25,866 nucleotides of DNA from DATLYT01 sp035574455 (GTDB lineage Bacteria > Bacteroidota > Ignavibacteria > UBA10030), in NCBI GenBank assembly GCA_035574455.1, contig DATLYT010000043.1:1-25866 (forward strand), given 5' to 3'. Of this stretch, positions 1 through 6,847 are shown in pieces (positions within the stretch are counted from its first letter, which is position 1; every line of letters starts with the position of its first letter). Under the pieces are notes generated by a model. That model saw nothing but the letters and a program-made list of their open reading frames with translations. It did no database searches and was not told where the DNA came from. A program made the translations under genes and the position numbers.

Positions 1-396
1 GACGGCTTCACGATTTCCGTCGGTATGCAGTTCGATTTTCTGCTTGGTCTGCTGGTGTTCTGTGGCGTCCTGCTTCATAAAGTGCCGGAAGGTTTGACCA
101 TCGGCTCCATCATGCTCGCAGGGGGATATTCTCGTAGGGCGGTTTTCTTCTCAGCCCTGGGCATCGGCGCAGCAACGATTCTTGGCACAAGCTCTATCTT
201 CGTACTCTCGACGGTGAGTCGAGAAATGCTCGGCATCGCGTTTGCCATTTCTGCGGGTGCGGCGGTGTATGTTGGTGCGAGTGATTTGATCCCCGAGATC
301 AACAAATCCGAGCGTCGTATTCCACCGTTTATCGTCTTTGCAGGAATGCTACTCTACTATGTAAGCGAACAGCTTTTGCATCGTGTGGTGGAGTAA
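1..396 (+). CDS. ZIP family metal transporter, C-terminal part (5' truncated)
   Basis: This is the tail of a ZIP-type divalent metal (zinc/iron/manganese) transporter of the inner membrane. The reading frame is open from base 1, so the gene begins outside the window and the Met at base 25 is internal. Visible family motifs are DGFTIS at the very start, matching the conserved HNFxDG of one ZIP transmembrane helix, and HKVPEG about 20 residues later, matching the HxxPEG metal-site motif of the next helix. Three further hydrophobic segments follow, and the protein ends shortly after the last one, as is usual in the family. The exact metal cannot be told. The downstream gene has its own promoter-like sequence, so the two are probably separate transcription units. 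Confidence 0.85.
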   Translation, partial: DGFTISVGMQFDFLLGLLVFCGVLLHKVPEGLTIGSIMLAGGYSRRAVFFSALGIGAATILGTSSIFVLSTVSREMLGIAFAISAGAAVYVGASDLIPEINKSERRIPPFIVFAGMLLYYVSEQLLHRVVE

Positions 397-418
397 ATCA
401 CACTTCGAATATCACTCC

Positions 419-449
419 TTGAAATTCACGCGATTCTGCCCTACCTTGG
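419..449 (+). promoter_or_regulatory. Bacteroidota-type promoter for the PorQ/PorV-like gene
   Basis: TTG at 419-421, 20 bases, then TACCTTGG at 442-449. This resembles the Bacteroidota housekeeping promoter (TTG, 19-21 bases, TAnnTTTG). The second box ends only 6 bases before the ATG at 456, so the transcript would have almost no leader. Confidence 0.5.
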
Positions 450-455
450 CATATC

Positions 456-1388
456 ATGAAGCACTTTTTTGTGGTTCTGATTTCTAATCTCTTCCTTTTG
501 TCATCTCTCTGCTCGCAAGGCACGTACGACTTTCTCCGTAACGATATGAGTGCGCGTGCTGCGGGACTGAACGGGAGCTTTGTTTCGATGGCGGATGATC
601 CCAATGTCCTCTTCTACAATCCCGCCGCTCTGACTTCGCTGACGCGCCCGAGAGCTTCTCTCAGCTACCTCAAGCACCTACTCGATGTGAATGCGGGGAG
701 CTTGGTCTATGGTCAGGAGGTAGAAGGAATCGGGACAGTCGCCGGCGGCATCGTGTATATCAACTATGGGAGCTTTACGGAAACCGACCCATCGTCCAAC
801 ATCATGGGCACGTTTGGGGCTGGGGAATTAGCGGTCGTCGCCGGACTTGGAAGGATGATCGATGAACACACAGCGCTGGGGTTGAACCTCAAAGGAATCT
901 ACTCCTCCATTGCGGACTACCGTTCCGCGGCAGTCGCCGTGGACGTCGGGGTATTCTATTCCATCCCGTCCGAACAGATTACCATCGGCGCGAGCGTACT
1001 GAACCTTGGAAAGCAGGTGAACGCTTACGCGGCAACGCACGAGGCGCTTCCACTCGACGTGAAAATCGGGATTACAAAACGGCCTGAGCACCTCCCGGTG
1101 TTGCTTAACCTGAACTTTCATAAACTGAATGAGAGGCAGGACGATCTCCTGCAGCGCTTCAGCTCGTTCACGTTGGGGGCGGAGTTTCAAATGAGTGAGT
1201 CGGTGCGGTTCCGTGTTGGCTACGACAATGAGAAGCGCAAAGAGCTGAAGCTCGGAACGGGGGCGGGTTTAGCAGGGTTTTCCTTGGGTGGTGGGTTTTT
1301 GTATCAGGAGTATCAATTCGACTACGCATTCAACTCCTACGGAAAAATTGGCGGGTTGCATCGCATTTCGCTCAGCATGAATCTGTAG
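456..1388 (+). CDS. PorV/PorQ family outer-membrane beta-barrel protein
   Basis: A 310-residue exported protein of the PorV/PorQ (UPF0164-like) family, whose members are outer-membrane barrels associated with type IX secretion. Residues 1-20 form a signal peptide (basic start, hydrophobic core, then SLCSQG). The mature N-terminus carries the family hallmark: ARAAGLNGSFVSMADDPNV followed by FYNPAAL near residue 55. The rest alternates short polar and aromatic stretches as expected of beta strands and ends in a barrel-like strand, GGLHRISLSMNL. Length fits PorQ-like proteins. No type IX cargo-sorting C-terminal domain is seen, so it is more likely machinery or a relative than cargo. No other secretion gene lies nearby. 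Which family member it is (PorQ, PorV or a paralogue) cannot be settled here. Confidence 0.8.
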   Translation: MKHFFVVLISNLFLLSSLCSQGTYDFLRNDMSARAAGLNGSFVSMADDPNVLFYNPAALTSLTRPRASLSYLKHLLDVNAGSLVYGQEVEGIGTVAGGIVYINYGSFTETDPSSNIMGTFGAGELAVVAGLGRMIDEHTALGLNLKGIYSSIADYRSAAVAVDVGVFYSIPSEQITIGASVLNLGKQVNAYAATHEALPLDVKIGITKRPEHLPVLLNLNFHKLNERQDDLLQRFSSFTLGAEFQMSESVRFRVGYDNEKRKELKLGTGAGLAGFSLGGGFLYQEYQFDYAFNSYGKIGGLHRISLSMNL

Positions 1389-1669
1389 CTTCACCGACCG
1401 CCTGCAGGGAATTCTTTCTCTCCAGATATCGTTGTATCGTTACAGCCAGCAACAAAGACTGACCACAGATTTCACAAATTAGTTGCGAAGACACAGATCA
1501 AAGAACATGATCAAGAGAAAGCGTTCTTTGCGCTATATGCAAGAACCCATTAAAAAAATCCTATCTCTCCTTATCATTCTTCTTCAACCTGTGAATCTGT
1601 GGTAGATTTGAGGTGGTTATTGAATCTGACGCTGAGTAATGACGTCGCATCATTGTTTGTCTAAAGCCG
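1389..1669. other. Intergenic gap holding a repeat-like element
   Basis: There is no supportable gene in these 281 bases. The stretch contains a pair of inverted arms (1462-1476 and 1590-1603) and an internal hairpin (1499-1530), listed separately. It is more AT-rich than its flanks, with an A-run near 1552-1558. I see no clear promoter for the following gene. Confidence 0.6.
1462..1603. repeat. MITE-like inverted-repeat element (ACCACAGATT...AATCTGTGGT)
   Basis: The left arm ACCACAGATTTCACA (1462-1476) matches the reverse complement of the right arm TGTGAATCTGTGGT (1590-1603) with a single one-base gap. The arms enclose 113 bases. The word CACAGAT recurs inside at 1492-1498. A second inverted pair, CAAAGAAC (1499-1506) and GTTCTTTG (1523-1530), gives an 8-bp stem with a 16-base loop. 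From memory, repeats ending in ACCACAGATT and ATCTGTGGT are scattered between genes in many environmental bacterial genomes. Only one copy is visible here, so calling it a dispersed repeat is inference. Confidence 0.45.
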
Positions 1670-2245
1670 ATGAAGACATTCTTCTTGCTGGTGATAGTAA
1701 GTGCGTTCTGTTTCGGACAGAAAGGAAAAGAGATGGCTCAGCTTGAACAAGCGACGTTGGGTGCAGGGTGTTTCTGGTGTGTGGAAGCCGTGTTTGAACG
1801 ACTCGACGGCGTGAAATCTGTAGAAGCAGGCTACGCCGGTGGAACAAAGGCAAACCCGACGTACGAAGAAGTGTGCACAGGCACAACAGGCCACGCCGAA
1901 GTGGCACGCATTACATTTGACCCTTCGAAGATCAGTTATGAAACGATTCTTGAGTGGTTTTGGAAGAGCCACGACCCGACAACACTGAACCGGCAGGGCG
2001 CAGATGTCGGCACGCAGTACCGATCCGTGATTTTCTACCACAACGATCAGCAAAAAGCCATTGCCGAACAATCGAAACGAAAAGCGCAGGCGATGTTCAA
2101 CGACCCGATTGTCACGGAAATCCAGCCGCTCAAGGCGTTCTATGTTGCGGAAAACTATCACCAGGATTACTACCGCAACAATCCCAACGCACCCTACTGC
2201 ACGTTTGTCATTCGGCCGAAGTTGAAGAAACTGAAGTTGGAATAG
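1670..2245 (+). CDS. msrA: Peptide-methionine (S)-S-oxide reductase MsrA, apparently exported
   Basis: MsrA repairs oxidised methionine by reducing S-sulfoxides. The core is clear: GCFWC at residues 33-37 with catalytic Cys34, GYAGG near 55, then conserved TGHAE, and a C-terminal region with YHQDY. Residues 1-17 look like a signal peptide (MKTFFLLVIVSAFCFGQ), which would place the enzyme in the periplasm. An alternative start at 1733 (residue 22) is preceded by a purine-rich AAAGGAAAAG and would give a cytoplasmic enzyme. I prefer the longer start because a chance 20-residue extension would rarely make such a good signal sequence, and because the next gene, sodC, also encodes an exported antioxidant. 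The gap to sodC is about 39 bases, so the two may be co-transcribed. Confidence 0.92.
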   Translation: MKTFFLLVIVSAFCFGQKGKEMAQLEQATLGAGCFWCVEAVFERLDGVKSVEAGYAGGTKANPTYEEVCTGTTGHAEVARITFDPSKISYETILEWFWKSHDPTTLNRQGADVGTQYRSVIFYHNDQQKAIAEQSKRKAQAMFNDPIVTEIQPLKAFYVAENYHQDYYRNNPNAPYCTFVIRPKLKKLKLE

Positions 2246-2272
2246 AAGTACCGATTTTCATGTAACCGAAAT

Positions 2273-2278
2273 AAGGAG
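2273..2278 (+). promoter_or_regulatory. Ribosome binding site that sets the sodC start
   Basis: AAGGAG at 2273-2278 directly abuts an ATG at 2279 but lies 6 bases before a second in-frame ATG at 2285. Normal spacing therefore favours 2285 as the true start. Confidence 0.6.
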
Positions 2279-2284
2279 ATGACG

Positions 2285-2824
2285 ATGCAACGATCTGCGT
2301 TGTTTCTTTTGGCAGGTTTGATGCCTGCGGTGCTGTTTTCACAAGCGACACATCAACATGAGACGAAATCCGCAGTGACGAAAGCGATAGCAGTGCTGTC
2401 GCCGACGAAAGGGAGCACTGTGCGGGGCATAGTGACGTTCGAGGTTGTGAAAGGCGGTGTTCGTGTCGTGGCATCGATCTCTGGCCTTGCACCGGGGAAG
2501 CATGGATTTCATATTCACGAGTTTGGCGATTGCAGCAGCGATGATGGGATGTCGGCTGGTGCTCACTTCAACCCGACCGCGATGCCGCACAGCGAGCCGA
2601 TGAGCGACAAGCGTCACGTGGGCGACCTCGGTAACGTCGAAGCCGACAAGGAGGGTAATGCACGGCTCGATTATGTCGATTCCATGTTGAAGCTTGAGGG
2701 AGAGACGTCCATTCTTGGCCGGGCGGTGATCGTACATGAAAAGGAAGACGATTTGAAGACACAGCCCACCGGCAACGCAGGCGGTCGGTTAGCCTGCGGC
2801 GTTATCGGTGTGGCAAAACCATAG
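2285..2824 (+). CDS. sodC: Cu/Zn superoxide dismutase SodC, exported
   Basis: This enzyme dismutates superoxide outside the cytoplasm using copper and zinc. Residues 1-19 are a signal peptide (MQRSALFLLAGLMPAVLFS). Counting from the ATG at 2285, all metal ligands are present at spacing identical to human SOD1: His76, His78, His94 and His151 for copper; His94, His102, His111 and Asp114 for zinc; and Cys83 with Cys171 for the structural disulfide. The active-site arginine region, GNAGGRLACGVIG, is also intact. The gene follows msrA closely, which suggests a small envelope oxidative-stress unit. The ATG at 2279 would add two residues but sits too close to the ribosome binding site. Confidence 0.93.
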   Translation: MQRSALFLLAGLMPAVLFSQATHQHETKSAVTKAIAVLSPTKGSTVRGIVTFEVVKGGVRVVASISGLAPGKHGFHIHEFGDCSSDDGMSAGAHFNPTAMPHSEPMSDKRHVGDLGNVEADKEGNARLDYVDSMLKLEGETSILGRAVIVHEKEDDLKTQPTGNAGGRLACGVIGVAKP

Positions 2825-2861
2825 GAATACGGCATTCAAATTCCAACAACCAGAAAAATCG

Positions 2862-2892
2862 TTGCGACTCTAGCCAATTTTGGTTATCTTAC
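2862..2892 (+). promoter_or_regulatory. Promoter for rpmE
   Basis: TTG at 2862-2864, 20 bases, then TATCTTAC at 2885-2892, of the TTG-N19/20-TAnnTT type seen elsewhere in the window. The predicted leader before the rpmE ATG at 2928 is about 30 bases. Confidence 0.45.
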
Positions 2893-2927
2893 CTGTGCAA
2901 GGATTCAAGACGAAAAGGAGTGTGTCG

Positions 2928-3158
2928 ATGAAAGAAGGAATTCACCCGCAGTATAAGAAGGCGATTGTGACCTGCGTCTGCGGGAATACATTTGAAACTC
3001 GCTCGACGCGAGGTAACATCCACGTCGAAATCTGCTCGAATTGCCATCCGTTCTTTACCGGAAAGCAAAAGCTTGTCGACTCTGCCGGCCGTGTGGAGCG
3101 CTTTAACAAGAAATACGCGAAGAAAACGGAGCCTACGGCAACCCCGGCAAGCGCATAA
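2928..3158 (+). CDS. rpmE: 50S ribosomal protein L31 (zinc-binding form)
   Basis: A 76-residue large-subunit ribosomal protein. The start at 2928 is chosen because AAAAGGAG sits 7 bases upstream and the family begins with MKxGIHP. A longer frame open from 2880 runs through the promoter and is not credible. Zinc ligands are Cys16, Cys18, Cys36 and Cys39 (TCVCG and CSNCHPF), so this is the metal-containing form rather than the cysteine-free, zinc-starvation form. The C-terminus has a short basic then Pro/Ala/Thr tail. The gene stands alone, with its own promoter and a strong terminator. Confidence 0.95.
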   Translation: MKEGIHPQYKKAIVTCVCGNTFETRSTRGNIHVEICSNCHPFFTGKQKLVDSAGRVERFNKKYAKKTEPTATPASA

Positions 3159-3179
3159 CGTCGCACGTGTTCTGAAGGA

Positions 3180-3215
3180 GCGGAATGTATTGTTTCAATG
3201 CATTCCGCTTTTTTT
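3180..3215 (+). terminator. Rho-independent terminator of rpmE
   Basis: GCGGAATG (3180-3187) pairs with CATTCCGC (3201-3208). The pairing continues inward through one G-U and ATTG/CAAT to give a 13-bp stem closed by a TTT loop (3193-3195). Seven T residues follow at 3209-3215. Confidence 0.92.
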
Positions 3216-3252
3216 ATATCCCGTCTGAACCCACATTCGATGAGGTGAGCTT

Positions 3253-3996
3253 ATGCTACTCCGCATTACCGACTCTTACGAAGCGATGAGCAAAGAAGCA
3301 GCAACCATCGTAGCCGACCGTATCCGACGCAAACCCAACCTCGTGCTTGGGCTTGCGACCGGCAGCACACCGCTCGGTCTGTACAAGGAACTGATCCGCA
3401 TGCACAAAGAAGAAGGCCTGAGTTTCGCCAAAGTGACGACCTTCAACCTCGACGAATACGTCGGACTTCCCCGAACGCATGACCAGAGCTACTACTATTT
3501 CATGTGGGAGAATCTCTTCAAGCACATCGATATCGACCCGCGGTACATTCACGTGCCGGACGGGATGGCGAGTGATGTGGAAGCGCATTGCGAGTGGTAC
3601 GATAATGAAATCAAAAAATGGGGCGGGATCGATCTCCAGATCCTTGGAATCGGTGCGAATGGCCACATCGCCTTTAATGAACCGGGGTCGTCGTTAGGCT
3701 CGCGGACACGCATCAAGACGTTGACGGAGCAGACGATTAAGGACAACGCGCGATTCTTCAAGTCGATGGATGAAGTTCCGCGACTGGCGATTACGATGGG
3801 CATCGGCACCATCATGGAAGCGAAGGAAGTGATCTTACTTGCCAATAAAGCCAGTAAAGCAGACGCCATCAAGGCCGCCGTGGAAGGCCCCATCACTCAC
3901 ATGGTGCCTGCTTCGATCATTCAGATGCACCGGAAGGCATATGTGATTATCGATAAAGAAGCGGCCTCGAAGCTCACCCATAAGTTCGTGGGTTGA
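3253..3996 (+). CDS. nagB: Glucosamine-6-phosphate deaminase NagB
   Basis: NagB converts glucosamine-6-phosphate to fructose-6-phosphate and ammonia, linking amino-sugar breakdown to glycolysis. The 247-residue length is close to the short NagB forms. Motifs are GLATGSTPLGLY (33-44, phosphate binding), FNLDEYVGLP with catalytic Asp67, and GIGANGHIAFNEPG with His138 and Glu143. Asn136 replaces the Asp found here in the E. coli enzyme; Asn at this site is common in Bacillus-type NagB, so activity is still expected. The preceding purine-rich GAGGTGAG supports the start. The next gene begins four bases after the stop, implying a two-gene amino-sugar operon. Confidence 0.95.
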   Translation: MLLRITDSYEAMSKEAATIVADRIRRKPNLVLGLATGSTPLGLYKELIRMHKEEGLSFAKVTTFNLDEYVGLPRTHDQSYYYFMWENLFKHIDIDPRYIHVPDGMASDVEAHCEWYDNEIKKWGGIDLQILGIGANGHIAFNEPGSSLGSRTRIKTLTEQTIKDNARFFKSMDEVPRLAITMGIGTIMEAKEVILLANKASKADAIKAAVEGPITHMVPASIIQMHRKAYVIIDKEAASKLTHKFVG

Positions 3997-4000
3997 CACC

Positions 4001-5272
4001 ATGAGCGCGACGATCTGTATTTTCGAAGACACGCACTACGATAGACTTTTGCCGCTGGCATTTTTCCGGCCGGTGTACAACCTCAAAGCCGGAATTTTTT
4101 CTCTCAAAGAGAAAATTATCCGCCGTTACCCGAAGGCAACGGTGACGCTGCATTGTCGCTCGTATCTTGCCGACTATATGCGCTTGCGAAATCCCGGCGT
4201 GCGAGTGAACGACGTTCCCGACTCAGAATGCTTGTTCATCAATGGCCGCGTCATCGCTCATGACAGGTTCGAAAAACATATTCCGCTGAAATCGAAGTCG
4301 GATGTCGTCTATGTGCACAACGGAGAAGTCGTCGCCGCGAGGGTGAGTGGAACCAATCTGAAACGGCTGAAGAGCCGGCTGAATGATCCTCTCTCGCTTG
4401 AGGACTTTGAAGGAATCCCAACAGAGGAGGTCGTTGTCGAGATGATCTCCTATTCCTGGGATCTTGTCCATCGCAATGGAACCGAGCTGAAGCGAGATTT
4501 CGCTGAAGCCGTGGGTCGCCAGAAAGGTAAGAAAATCCGCGGGAAAGTGTACAAGGGTGTTCACATGCTGAACAAGGCGGAGATTTTTATCGATGAGGGC
4601 GCCTCCATCAAGCCCGGCACGGTCCTCGATGCGGAGGATGGGCCGATCTACATCGGCAAGAACGTGCGCGTGTTTCCTCATGCAACACTCATCGGCCCCG
4701 TGTATGTCGGTGATGGTTCATGGATCAAAGTCGGTGCACAGATTTATGAGAATACGACGATTGGACCGATGTGCAAAGTCGGGGGCGAGGTGGAGGAGTC
4801 GATCATTCACGGCTACTCGAATAAACAGCACGCCGGATTTCTCGGTCATGCTTACATCGGTGCGTGGGTGAACTTAGGCGCCGATACAAACAACAGCGAC
4901 CTCAAGAATAATTACGGCAAAGTCAAAGTGCAGGTTGGGAATCAACAGATCGATACCGGGTTACAGTTCGTCGGGTTGACGATGGGGGATCATTCCAAAA
5001 GTGCGATTAATTCGATGTTTAACACCGGTACGGTCGTCGGCGTGTCGAGCAATATCTTCGGCTCAGGCTTTCCTCCCAAATATGTTCCCTCTTTCTCGTG
5101 GGGTGCAGCGGGCGAGACGTTTACGACGTTCAGCATTGATCGCGCTATCGAAGTTGCTCGGCGAATGATGGTTCGGCGAAAAATTGAATTGACTGCGACG
5201 GAAGAAAAACTCTTCCGGAAAATTTTTGAGTTAACCAGCCCGGAACGGAAACGGCAAGGAATGCCGATGTAA
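4001..5272 (+). CDS. GlmU-like putative sugar nucleotidyltransferase/acetyltransferase
   Basis: A 423-residue protein resembling the alternative GlmU family of Bacteroidota, thought to supply UDP-N-acetylglucosamine for cell wall and glycan synthesis. The N-terminal 170 residues open with ICIFEDTHYDRLLPLAFFRPVYNL, typical of this group and lacking the classical GlmU LxxGxGTRM nucleotide loop. Residues about 190-345 form a left-handed beta-helix of hexapeptide repeats, for example IYIGKNVRV, TLIGPVYVG and AQIYENTTIG, with the loop GHAYIGAWVNLGADTNNSDLK characteristic of the acyltransferase site. Its position directly after nagB fits a shared amino-sugar phosphate pool. Which of the two GlmU reactions it performs cannot be shown from sequence alone. 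Confidence 0.8.
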   Translation: MSATICIFEDTHYDRLLPLAFFRPVYNLKAGIFSLKEKIIRRYPKATVTLHCRSYLADYMRLRNPGVRVNDVPDSECLFINGRVIAHDRFEKHIPLKSKSDVVYVHNGEVVAARVSGTNLKRLKSRLNDPLSLEDFEGIPTEEVVVEMISYSWDLVHRNGTELKRDFAEAVGRQKGKKIRGKVYKGVHMLNKAEIFIDEGASIKPGTVLDAEDGPIYIGKNVRVFPHATLIGPVYVGDGSWIKVGAQIYENTTIGPMCKVGGEVEESIIHGYSNKQHAGFLGHAYIGAWVNLGADTNNSDLKNNYGKVKVQVGNQQIDTGLQFVGLTMGDHSKSAINSMFNTGTVVGVSSNIFGSGFPPKYVPSFSWGAAGETFTTFSIDRAIEVARRMMVRRKIELTATEEKLFRKIFELTSPERKRQGMPM

Positions 5273-5323
5273 ATGGCTCGTTGGCGATGGTGAATGGTTG
5301 GTGAATGATGGAAGGGTGAACAG

Positions 5324-6712
5324 GTGGAACGAGGAGCGGCTCTTGAAAAATCTATGGCAGAAACAGCAGTAACAGAAAATCTGTACAGCGGGCCGCGGGG
5401 TACGGCGGTGAAGATTCTGAACCGTGTCGACCGGTCGGATTCGTACCTCGAACGTCTGGTGGACGCCGAGATGCGTTCGACGGAGATGAACGAGCTCGAT
5501 AAAGGTCTGATGGTCGAGATCGTTACCGGCGTTATCCGCTGGCGTAATAAACTGGACTGGATTCTGACGGGGTTCTTCCACGGAAACTTCACGAAAGCGG
5601 AAACGAACGTCAAGAATACGCTTCGGGTTGCACTGTACCAGATCATGTTTTTGGATCGCGTGCCCCATTCCGCGGCGGTCAACGAGGCCGTCGAGTTCAT
5701 CAAACGGATTCGCGGCCAGAAAGTTGCTGATTTGGTCAATGCCGTCCTCCGCAACATCGTTCGCAACGTCGAAAACCTTCGTTATCCCGACCCCAACGAA
5801 GACAACATCCAGTACCTTGCCGTCGTCGAATCGCACCCCTATTGGCTTGTGAAGCGGTGGGTCCAACGTTTTGGCGCCGATCAGGCGCGACAACTTCTTT
5901 CTGCCAACAATCAGCGTCCGGACCTCACGATACGCGTCAACAGGCTCAAGATGGATTTCACCTATTTCTTGAACATCCTCGAACAGCATCAAATTCAGTT
6001 CTCTCGCTCACGGTATTTGGATTTTTTTGTCCGTGTCAAACACATGACCGACATCAGCAACTCCGACCTCTTTAAGCAGGGCTTTTTTGGTGTGCAGGAT
6101 GAAAGCGCCGGGTTGCCGGTGCTCCTGCTCGACCCGAAGCCCGGCGATCGTGTGTTAGACCTCTGTGCAGCGCCGGGAGGGAAGACGACCTTCATCGGCG
6201 AGTTGATGAAGAATATCGGTGAGATTGTTGCCGTCGACCGCTACGAGAACCGATTGAATCTGGTCAAACAAGCCTGCCAACGGCACGGCATCGCCAATGC
6301 GCACTTCATGGTGGCGGATGCGTCGGAACTTCAAACACAACCTGCCGACAAAGTGCTGGTGGATGCGCCGTGCTCTGGGCTCGGTGTGTTGTGCAAGAAA
6401 CCCGACGCGAAGTGGAAACGCGAGCCATCCGATATCGACCATCTTGCAAGCATTCAACGAGGAATCTTGGAGAATGCGGCATCGCTCGTTAAACCCGGCG
6501 GTGTGCTGGTGTATAGCACGTGCACGACGGAGCCCGAGGAGAATATCGGTCTGGTGCGAGACTTTCTGTCGCGGCATCCGGAGTTTACCATCGATCCAGC
6601 ACAACAATTTGTCAATGCGGAGCTTGTTCACCCCGATGGTTATGTCGAGACATTTCCACACAAGCATGCAATGGACGGGTCGTTTGCCATTCGGTTGAAA
6701 AAGGCTGGCTAA
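5324..6712 (+). CDS. rsmB: 16S rRNA m5C methyltransferase, RsmB type
   Basis: An S-adenosylmethionine-dependent RNA cytosine-5 methyltransferase. Residues about 20-155 are a NusB-like RNA-binding domain (RGTAVKILNRVDRSDSYLE, then VPHSAAVNEAVEF). The catalytic part carries DLCAAPGGKT near residue 280 (cofactor loop), VDAPCSGLG near 347 (one catalytic Cys) and VYSTCT near 396 (the nucleophilic Cys). The NusB plus methylase architecture is that of RsmB, which methylates C967 of 16S rRNA. The start is uncertain: GTG at 5324 has GGAAGGG 7 bases upstream, while ATG at 5354 lacks a well-spaced site. Either leaves both domains complete. The gene lies 51 bases after the GlmU-like gene. Confidence 0.9.
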   Translation: MERGAALEKSMAETAVTENLYSGPRGTAVKILNRVDRSDSYLERLVDAEMRSTEMNELDKGLMVEIVTGVIRWRNKLDWILTGFFHGNFTKAETNVKNTLRVALYQIMFLDRVPHSAAVNEAVEFIKRIRGQKVADLVNAVLRNIVRNVENLRYPDPNEDNIQYLAVVESHPYWLVKRWVQRFGADQARQLLSANNQRPDLTIRVNRLKMDFTYFLNILEQHQIQFSRSRYLDFFVRVKHMTDISNSDLFKQGFFGVQDESAGLPVLLLDPKPGDRVLDLCAAPGGKTTFIGELMKNIGEIVAVDRYENRLNLVKQACQRHGIANAHFMVADASELQTQPADKVLVDAPCSGLGVLCKKPDAKWKREPSDIDHLASIQRGILENAASLVKPGGVLVYSTCTTEPEENIGLVRDFLSRHPEFTIDPAQQFVNAELVHPDGYVETFPHKHAMDGSFAIRLKKAG

Positions 6713-6725
6713 GGTCCTCTTCATT

Positions 6726-6755
6726 TTGCATTCCGCAGTTTTCTCGTTATATTTT
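6726..6755 (+). promoter_or_regulatory. Promoter for the DUF1028 gene
   Basis: TTG at 6726-6728, 19 bases, then TATATTTT at 6748-6755, close to the TAnnTTTG box. Read as sigma-70, TTGCAT-N16-TATATT is also plausible. A leader of roughly 85-90 bases follows, ending in a good AAGGAG (6836-6841) six bases before the ATG. Confidence 0.5.
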
Positions 6756-6847
6756 TAGCGTTTCATGCCGGCCGAGAGGCTGGTCAAACGGAATTCTCAC
6801 CATTCGCGAATCTCTTCTCAACGCTCACCGAAAGTAAGGAGACACTC

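Noticed and set aside
1507..1605. A 32-codon open frame (ATG to TAG) with a basic start and hydrophobic middle, like a small membrane peptide or type I toxin.
   Set aside because: It lies entirely inside the inverted-repeat element, runs into the right arm for its last codons, and has no ribosome binding site. It is probably fortuitous.
2880..2927. A 16-residue extension at the start of ribosomal protein L31.
   Set aside because: It covers the proposed promoter, while the ATG at 2928 has a well-spaced AAAAGGAG and gives the conserved MKxGIHP start.
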